Positions 32,807-37,729 of a stretch of 37,729 nucleotides of DNA are shown piece by piece. The translations under genes were made by a program, and so were the position numbers. The DNA is taken from the NCBI RefSeq assembly GCF_917563915.1, contig NZ_CAKJTI010000032.1, positions 1-37,729 of the forward strand, given 5' to 3'. Under the pieces are notes generated by a model. The model had not been told where the DNA came from, ran no database searches, and worked only from the letters and a program-made list of their open reading frames with translations. The DNA is from Bacillus rhizoplanae. Lineage in GTDB: Bacteria; Bacillota; Bacilli; Bacillales; Bacillaceae_G. The stretch's first letter is position 1; each line of letters opens with the position of its first letter.

Positions 32807-33507
32807 TGGCTATTCAAAATCGCGATACATTTTTATCCCGATTATCAGAGAAACTGGGCAGAAAACGCCCGGAAACAGTAAAAAAACCAAGTTGGTCTTT
32901 TTCTCCACAATGGAGCGTTTTTGACGGATTAACACAAGATGAACTTATATCGAAGTTAGTTGAACAATGTGAAGATATTCATACAGAAGTTCAGCGAACA
33001 ACGAAGGCAAACCTTGTTGAAACGTTACAATCCTTTATGAAAGAATGGAATATCGGATCTGTTATTTATTCTTATGATGAACGGTTTGATGAATATAATC
33101 TGAATGGATTTTTTACAAGTGAAGGGGAGATACATTTCCATAAATGGGATTTGGATCATAAAGAAGAGAGTATTGAATTTGCAAAAACAGCTGATGTTGG
33201 AATTACGTTTAGTGATATAACTCTTGCTGAATCAGGAACTGTCGTTTTATTTAATGAGGGTATAAAAGGGAGGCCAGTTAGTCTTCTTCCTGAATCATAT
33301 ATCGCAATTGTCCCGAAAAGTACGATTGTGCCAAGATTAACACAAGCTACAAAGATGATTCATAATCAAAATATGAAGGGTGAAAAAATCCCATCCTGTT
33401 TGAACTTCATCTCTGGTCCATCAAACAGTGCTGATATTGAAATGAATCTTGTCGTAGGTGTTCATGGACCAATAAGAACAGCATATATTATTGTGGATGA
33501 TCAATAA
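32806..33507 (+). CDS. lutC: LutC, L-lactate utilization protein (LUD domain)
   Basis: A 233-residue single LUD-domain protein (YkgG/LutC family), required with LutA and LutB for growth on L-lactate. TADVGITFSDITLAESGTVVL (about residues 125-145) and CLNFISGPSNSADIEMNLVVGVHGP (about 197-221) are family landmarks. The ATG overlaps the lutB stop (TAATG). No lutR gene is present nearby, so regulation is not visible here. Downstream are a decayed bcr1-like copy and a terminator. Confidence 0.94.
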   Translation: MAIQNRDTFLSRLSEKLGRKRPETVKKPSWSFSPQWSVFDGLTQDELISKLVEQCEDIHTEVQRTTKANLVETLQSFMKEWNIGSVIYSYDERFDEYNLNGFFTSEGEIHFHKWDLDHKEESIEFAKTADVGITFSDITLAESGTVVLFNEGIKGRPVSLLPESYIAIVPKSTIVPRLTQATKMIHNQNMKGEKIPSCLNFISGPSNSADIEMNLVVGVHGPIRTAYIIVDDQ

Positions 33508-33575
33508 TTGTACAAGGCCTCTCTCTGCCACCTGCCGATCAAATTAATATGCTGAAGTATCCCAATTAGAAAATT

Positions 33576-33680
33576 TTTTTCGCTACTTTGGAGCAGTAAG
33601 ATTCCCGCCTCAAGATTCAGAGAAAAACAAGAAATATAGGTGGGGGATGAAAAAAATTACTTATGGAAGTTTCACTTTAT
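33576..33680 (+). repeat. Decayed bcr1-like repeat after lutC
   Basis: GAGCAGTAAGATTCCCGCCTC and AGGTGGGGGAT keep the left half and inner stem; the GATTGGTTCAAC core and terminal hairpin are deleted, and the end GGAAGTTTCACTTTAT (33665-33680) is preserved. Confidence 0.65.
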
Positions 33681-33695
33681 TTTTTTCACTGAATG

Positions 33696-33726
33696 GTGAT
33701 GGGAATAGTCTCCCATCATCTTTTTA
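33696..33726 (+). terminator. Intrinsic terminator downstream of lutABC
   Basis: TGATGGGA (33697-33704) and TCCCATCA (33711-33718) with a six-base loop, then TCTTTTT. It sits after the repeat remnant. Confidence 0.85.
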
Positions 33727-33753
33727 ATTTGTCAGAGGCCGGGCGTTCCTTCA

Positions 33754-33782
33754 TTGTGACAAACTGTATTTGATAGTATAAT
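33754..33782 (+). promoter_or_regulatory. Promoter of the yvcI-crh operon
   Basis: TTGTGA (33754-33759), a 17-bp spacer and TATAAT (33777-33782), about 54 bp before the yvcI start. Confidence 0.8.
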
Positions 33783-33835
33783 GAAGTGAGTATATAATGG
33801 GGATTTCCCTGTTATAAGTAGCTGAGGTGAGAAGC

Positions 33836-34294
33836 TTGCAAAGAGTGACAAACTGTGTGTTAATCAAGGATAATGAAGTTCTCCTATTACAAAAGCCTCG
33901 TCGAAATTGGTGGGTTGCTCCAGGCGGCAAGATGGAGCGCGGCGAAACAGTAAGAGAGTCGGTTGTTCGTGAATATCGCGAAGAAACGGGTATTTATTTG
34001 AAAAATCCAACATTAAAAGGTGTTTTTACTTTCGTGATCCAAGAAGGAGATAAGGTTGTTTCTGAATGGATGATGTTTTCCTTCTTAGCTACAGATTTTG
34101 CAGGAGAAAATAAATTGCAAAGCGAAGAAGGGATAATAGGCTGGCATACAGTTGATAAGATTGATGAGCTGCCAATGGCGCCAGGAGATTATCATATTAT
34201 TGATTATTTAATTAAAGGAAATGGTATTATTTACGGTACATTTGTATATACACCAAATTTTGAATTACTTTCGTATCGATTAGATCCGAGTTAA
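33836..34294 (+). CDS. yvcI: YvcI, Nudix hydrolase
   Basis: A 152-residue Nudix hydrolase, first gene of the conserved yvcI-rapZ-yvcK-whiA-crh cluster. The Nudix box GGKMERGETVRESVVREYREETGI (about residues 33-56) satisfies G-x5-E-x7-REUxEExGU with all catalytic residues. The substrate is a nucleoside diphosphate derivative in general terms and cannot be specified. The frame opens at a GTG at 33827, but GAGGTGA at 33824-33830 serves the TTG at 33836, giving the expected beginning QRVTNCVLIKDNEVLLLQKP. rapZ follows within 20 bp. Confidence 0.93.
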   Translation: MQRVTNCVLIKDNEVLLLQKPRRNWWVAPGGKMERGETVRESVVREYREETGIYLKNPTLKGVFTFVIQEGDKVVSEWMMFSFLATDFAGENKLQSEEGIIGWHTVDKIDELPMAPGDYHIIDYLIKGNGIIYGTFVYTPNFELLSYRLDPS

Positions 34295-34313
34295 ACCATA
34301 AGGGGGGGATATG

Positions 34314-35195
34314 ATGGACGCACATAATGATATTAAAATGGTCATTATTACAGGAATGTCCGGAGCAGGAAAAACGGTTGCTCTGCAAAGCTTTGAGGAT
34401 TTAGGATATTTTTGTGTGGATAATTTACCGCCCATGTTGTTGCCGAAGTTTGTTGAATTAATGGCAGATTCGAAAGGGAAAATGAATAAAGTAGCGCTTG
34501 GTATCGATTTGCGTGGCCGAGAGTTTTTTGATCACTTATGGGAAGCACTTGATGATTTAACAGAACGTACATGGATTATTCCGCATATTTTATTTTTAGA
34601 TGCAAAAGATAGTACGCTTGTAACTCGTTATAAAGAAACGAGGCGTTCACATCCACTTGCTCTAACAGGTCTTCCGTTAAAAGGAATAGAAGCAGAGCGT
34701 ACGCTGTTAACAGATATGAAGGCGCGCGCGAATATTGTCCTTGATACGTCAGACTTAAAACCGAAAGAGTTAAGAGAAAAGATTATTCAATTATTCTCAC
34801 CTGAGAGTGAGCAAGCATTTCGTGTGAACGTGATGTCATTTGGATTTAAATATGGTATTCCAATTGATGCTGATTTAGTATTTGATGTTCGTTTTTTACC
34901 GAATCCATACTACATTCCACACATGAAGCCGTTAACAGGTCTTGATGAGGAAGTATCATCCTATGTGCTGAAGTTTAATGAAACGCACAAATTTCTAGAG
35001 AAGTTAACAGACCTTATTTCCTTTATGCTTCCACATTATAAGCGAGAAGGAAAAAGTCAACTTGTCATTGCAATTGGATGTACAGGCGGACAACATCGAT
35101 CCGTTACGCTTGCAGAATATTTGACGAAACATTTGAAGCAAGAGTGTCCAACTCATGTGTCTCATCGTGATGTGGAGAAGAGAAAGGGACATTAA
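34314..35195 (+). CDS. rapZ: RapZ/YvcJ, nucleotide-binding adaptor protein
   Basis: A 293-residue P-loop protein. The Walker A GMSGAGKT is near residues 14-21 and the following [15 protein letters not shown] is the RapZ signature; the C-terminal domain has [20 protein letters not shown], the conserved GCTGGxHRSV motif. In E. coli RapZ is an RNA-binding adaptor for small-RNA decay; the Bacillus homologue YvcJ hydrolyses GTP and affects competence. Two adjacent ATG codons exist; the spacing from AGGGGGG (34301-34307) favours the second, at 34314. It is tightly packed, three bases before yvcK. Confidence 0.94.
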   Translation: MDAHNDIKMVIITGMSGAGKTVALQSFEDLGYFCVDNLPPMLLPKFVELMADSKGKMNKVALGIDLRGREFFDHLWEALDDLTERTWIIPHILFLDAKDSTLVTRYKETRRSHPLALTGLPLKGIEAERTLLTDMKARANIVLDTSDLKPKELREKIIQLFSPESEQAFRVNVMSFGFKYGIPIDADLVFDVRFLPNPYYIPHMKPLTGLDEEVSSYVLKFNETHKFLEKLTDLISFMLPHYKREGKSQLVIAIGCTGGQHRSVTLAEYLTKHLKQECPTHVSHRDVEKRKGH

Positions 35196-35198
35196 GCG

Positions 35199-36152
35199 AT
35201 GGAAAAAGAGAGAAAACCGAAAATCGTTATTATGGGAGGCGGAACTGGTTTATCCGTTTTATTGCGCGGGTTAAAAAAGTATCCTGTCGATATTACAGCG
35301 ATTGTAACGGTTGCTGATGATGGGGGAAGTTCTGGGAGACTTCGTGATGAGTTAGAAATTCCACCTCCTGGAGACATTCGCAACGTGCTTGTTGCGTTGT
35401 CTGATGTGGAGCCTCTTGTGGAGGCGTTATTCCAACATCGTTTTACATCAGGAGAAGGATTAACAGGACATGCGCTTGGTAATTTATTGTTAGCTGGAAT
35501 GACAGCTATTACGGGCGATTTCTTTCATGCCATTACGGAAACAAGTAAAGTGTTAAATGTAAGAGGCCGTGTACTTCCAGCTGCGAATCAAAGTGTTGTT
35601 TTGCATGCGGAATTGGAAGATGGGCAAATTGTAAGCGGGGAATCTAAAATTCCGTATTACGGCAAAAAGATTAACCGTGTATTTTTAACACCGGGGGAAG
35701 TAGAACCGCTTCATGAAACACTAATGGAAATTCGAAAAGCTGATTTACTTGTATTTGGGCCAGGTAGTCTATACACAAGTATTTTGCCGAATTTAATGGT
35801 AAAAAAAATCGGCGATGCAGTCCTTCGTGCAAAAGCGAAGAAAGTGTATGTGTGTAATGTAATGACTCAAGTTGGTGAAACAAGGGGATATACAGCGTTT
35901 GATCATGTGAAAGCATTGCATGATCATCTTGGAGAAGCGTTTATTGATACAGCAATAGTGAACGATGAACCAATTCCAGTTGAATTATTAGGACGTTATG
36001 CAGAAGAAATGTCGAAGCCAGTTACAATTGATGAAGAGCATTTTACAGCGCATAATATTAAGTTGATTAAAGATCGTTTAGTAAAATATGATGATCAAGT
36101 TGTGCGTCATGATACAGTAAAATTAGCTTCGATTTTACATTCGTTAATATAA
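35199..36152 (+). CDS. yvcK: YvcK/MgfK, gluconeogenesis factor
   Basis: A 317-residue member of the YvcK/CofD-like family, a UDP-sugar-binding protein needed for growth on gluconeogenic carbon sources and for normal cell shape. The N-terminal glycine-rich loop GGGTGLSVLLRGL (residues 13-25) and ADDGGSSGRLRDE (about 41-53) form the ligand site, followed by PPGDIRNVLVALSD; FGPGSLYTSILPNL (about 185-198) is another conserved stretch. It lies between rapZ and whiA, as in most Firmicutes, and no terminator is seen on either side, only a short GCGTTAC / GTAACGC stem before whiA. Confidence 0.95.
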   Translation: MEKERKPKIVIMGGGTGLSVLLRGLKKYPVDITAIVTVADDGGSSGRLRDELEIPPPGDIRNVLVALSDVEPLVEALFQHRFTSGEGLTGHALGNLLLAGMTAITGDFFHAITETSKVLNVRGRVLPAANQSVVLHAELEDGQIVSGESKIPYYGKKINRVFLTPGEVEPLHETLMEIRKADLLVFGPGSLYTSILPNLMVKKIGDAVLRAKAKKVYVCNVMTQVGETRGYTAFDHVKALHDHLGEAFIDTAIVNDEPIPVELLGRYAEEMSKPVTIDEEHFTAHNIKLIKDRLVKYDDQVVRHDTVKLASILHSLI

Positions 36153-36281
36153 ATTGTAAGCTTGAAGAAATAGTGAAGAGGCTTGCATAGTAGAAGGCGT
36201 TACTTCTTTGAGGTAACGCTACAAATTCATTTAGGGCATGAAAATAATTATGATTTTACATTTTGTCAGGAGGTGAAATGG

Positions 36282-37232
36282 TTGTCATTTGCATCAGAAA
36301 CAAAGAAAGAGCTGACAAAGCTTGAAATGAAGGGGTGCTGTGAGAGGGCAGAGTTATCAGCATTACTTCGGATGAACGGTTCACTCTCCTTTTCAAATCG
36401 CCGTGTAATCATTGATATTCAAACGGAAAATGCAGCGATTGCTCGAAGAATTTATACATTATTGAAAAAAGGATATAACGTTACAGTTGAGTTACTTGTG
36501 CGTAAGAAAATGCGCTTAAAGAAAAATAATGTGTATATCGTTCGTTTAGTCGAAAAAGCACGTGAAATTTTATCGGATTTGCAAATTGTACGAGAGGACT
36601 TTTCGTTTATTCGTGATATTTCACAAGAATTAATTGAGAAAAAGTGTTGTAAACGTTCATATTTACGCGGTGCGTTTTTAGCTGGTGGTTCCGTTAATAA
36701 TCCGGAAACATCATCATATCATCTAGAAATTTTCTCGTTATACAAAGAACATAATGATGCGATATGTGAACTTATGAACGAGTTTGCATTAAATAGTAAA
36801 ACGTTAGAAAGGCGAAAAGGGTATATTACGTATTTAAAGGAAGCGGAAAAGATTACCGAGTTCTTAAATATTATTGGTGCTCATAATGCTCTTTTAAGGT
36901 TTGAAGATATTCGCATTGTGCGCGATATGCGTAATTCTGTAAATCGTCTTGTGAATTGTGAAACAGCAAACTTAAATAAGACGATTGGTGCAGCCTTAAG
37001 GCAAATCGAAAATATTCGTTATATTGATGAAACAGTTGGTCTGGATTTTTTACCAGATAAATTACGTGAAATCGCAGAACTGCGTATCAATTATCAAGAT
37101 GTTACATTGAAAGAATTGGGGGAAATGGTATCCGGGGGAAACATTAGTAAATCGGGTATCAACCATCGTTTACGTAAAATCGATGATATTGCTGATAAAT
37201 TGCGTGCTGGAGAAGCAGTTGCAAAAAAATAA
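36282..37232 (+). CDS. whiA: WhiA, DNA-binding regulator
   Basis: A 316-residue WhiA protein: an N-terminal degenerate LAGLIDADG homing-endonuclease-like domain ([21 protein letters not shown] in the second repeat, about residues 126-146) and a C-terminal HTH ([33 protein letters not shown], about 270-302). In Bacillus WhiA binds DNA and influences cell division and chromosome segregation. The frame opens at 36183, but AGGAGGTG (36268-36275) points to the TTG at 36282, which gives [15 protein letters not shown] and the same length as the B. subtilis protein. crh follows by 21 bp. Confidence 0.96.
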   Translation: MSFASETKKELTKLEMKGCCERAELSALLRMNGSLSFSNRRVIIDIQTENAAIARRIYTLLKKGYNVTVELLVRKKMRLKKNNVYIVRLVEKAREILSDLQIVREDFSFIRDISQELIEKKCCKRSYLRGAFLAGGSVNNPETSSYHLEIFSLYKEHNDAICELMNEFALNSKTLERRKGYITYLKEAEKITEFLNIIGAHNALLRFEDIRIVRDMRNSVNRLVNCETANLNKTIGAALRQIENIRYIDETVGLDFLPDKLREIAELRINYQDVTLKELGEMVSGGNISKSGINHRLRKIDDIADKLRAGEAVAKK

Positions 37233-37253
37233 AAGGTAAAGGGGAATGGAGCT

Positions 37254-37511
37254 GTGGTTCAAAAACAGGTAGAGGTGTTGTTGAAAACTGGATTGCAAGC
37301 ACGTCCGGCAGCGTTGTTTGTACAAGAAGCAAATCGTTTTCAAGCCGATATTTTTATGGAGAAAGACGGAAAAACAGTCAATGCTAAGAGTATTATGGGG
37401 ATTATGAGCTTAGCAATTGGATCTGGATGTAAAGTTACAATTACTGCAGAAGGATCAGATGAAACAGCAGCATTAGAAGCACTTGTTGCTTATGTGCAAA
37501 AAGAACAATAA
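37254..37511 (+). CDS. crh: Crh, catabolite repression HPr-like protein
   Basis: An 85-residue HPr paralogue. Position 15 is glutamine (GLQARPA) instead of the histidine phosphorylated by enzyme I, so it cannot take part in sugar uptake. Ser46 is present (KSIMGIMSLAIGSG), the site used by HprK, and Crh-Ser-P is a co-effector of CcpA. GTG start at 37254 after GGGGAATGGAG. It is the last gene of the yvcI cluster. Its TAA stop is bases 37509-37511, inside the ATAAA end of a short bcr1-like copy, and a terminator follows that copy. Confidence 0.97.
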   Translation: MVQKQVEVLLKTGLQARPAALFVQEANRFQADIFMEKDGKTVNAKSIMGIMSLAIGSGCKVTITAEGSDETAALEALVAYVQKEQ

Positions 37512-37562
37512 AGTGAAACTTCCATCAGTGGGGGTCTTACTGCCCGCGAATAGCGGGATAAA
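37508..37562 (-). repeat. bcr1-like repeat, shortest form (55 bp)
   Basis: ATAAA ends at 37508-37512 and 37558-37562; GTGAAACTTCCATCAGTGG, then GTCTTACTGCCCGCGAATAG. It is almost the same as the short copy at 27362-27416. The left ATAAA contains the crh stop codon and the right one leads into the crh terminator. Confidence 0.78.
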
Positions 37563-37597
37563 AAGAGCTATCGCGAATGTGCGATAGCTCTTTATTG
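37562..37597 (+). terminator. Intrinsic terminator of the yvcI-crh operon
   Basis: Perfect 13-bp stem AAAGAGCTATCGC / GCGATAGCTCTTT (37562-37574, 37581-37593) with a six-base loop. Confidence 0.88.
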
Positions 37598-37655
37598 TGA
37601 ATCGAGTTTTGGTGGCTGGATTACTCACTCGCATGTCGAACATCGTCGAAGGGTC

Positions 37656-37729
37656 TTTATCCCGCATTAACGGGCAGTAAAGGATGGAGAAGAGCGGGGA
37701 AGAAAACTGCCCGTAAAAGCCCGATTGGT
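37656..37729 (+). repeat. bcr1-like repeat cut by the window end
   Basis: TTTAT at 37656-37660, then GGGCAGT and ACTGCCCGT arms and the beginning of the GATTGGT core. It matches 4298-4371 with a single A/G difference, and the match extends at least ten bases to the left of TTTAT. Confidence 0.78.

Noticed and set aside
36196-36222. Terminator between yvcK and whiA
   Set aside because: The GCGTTAC/GTAACGC stem has no T run and the cluster is normally co-transcribed; at most an RNA-processing or pausing site.

Overview
The window is a chromosomal segment of a Bacillus cereus-group bacterium, probably a divergent member. The evidence is AT-rich coding sequence, Shine-Dalgarno-led genes with frequent TTG and GTG starts, the gene order uvrB-uvrA-yvlD-hprK-lgt-ppaX-yvoF ... 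trxB ... yvcI-rapZ-yvcK-whiA-crh typical of Bacillus, and many copies of a roughly 55-150 bp repeat with TTTAT ends that matches bcr1, a small mobile repeat restricted to that group (named from memory).

Layout. 1-4.2 kb: a GC-rich FAD oxidoreductase that looks acquired, then a DUF1904 protein, a YbjQ/UPF0145 protein, an Rrf2 regulator and a nitroreductase with a twin operator in its promoter. 4.2-9.7 kb: on the minus strand, an ARE-type ABC-F ribosome-protection ATPase with an attenuator-like leader, a MerR-flavodoxin reductase operon and a CysL/YeiE-like LysR regulator; the last is divergent from a YeiH-type sulfur-anion exporter. 9.7-10.15 kb: a gene-free stretch of palindromes and IS231-like ends. 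10.2-12.7 kb: a MerR/MFS efflux/UspA cassette of higher and uneven GC. 12.7-16.1 kb: small hypothetical genes, an APC amino-acid permease and a DUF4362 lipoprotein.

16.2-29.5 kb: core functions. These are SOS excision repair (uvrB, uvrA, with a LexA box), a DUF4870 protein, a yvlC remnant, yvlD, HPr kinase, Lgt, pyrophosphatase PpaX, acetyltransferase YvoF, a TPR protein ending in a helix-turn-helix-like segment, thioredoxin reductase, and a DUF368 undecaprenyl phosphate translocase. The his operon that I recall between yvoF and the yvcD region in B. subtilis is absent. 29.5-30.5 kb: a DoxX-like membrane protein beside a decayed TetR gene. 30.6-33.5 kb: lutABC for L-lactate use. 33.8-37.5 kb: yvcI-rapZ-yvcK-whiA-crh. 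HprK and Crh, both in the window, are partners in carbon catabolite repression.

The most notable pattern is how the bcr1-like repeat sits among these genes. At least 14 full, short or degenerate copies occur. At four gene ends the TTTAT/ATAAA terminal motif itself supplies the TAA stop codon. One copy starts inside the -10 box of a MerR-type promoter, one abuts the only surviving piece of yvlC, and others separate terminators or candidate promoters from ppaX and lutA. The other strong regulatory candidate is the ABC-F leader: a terminator-like hairpin also sequesters the Shine-Dalgarno sequence, and a 45-codon leader ORF runs through its 5' arm.
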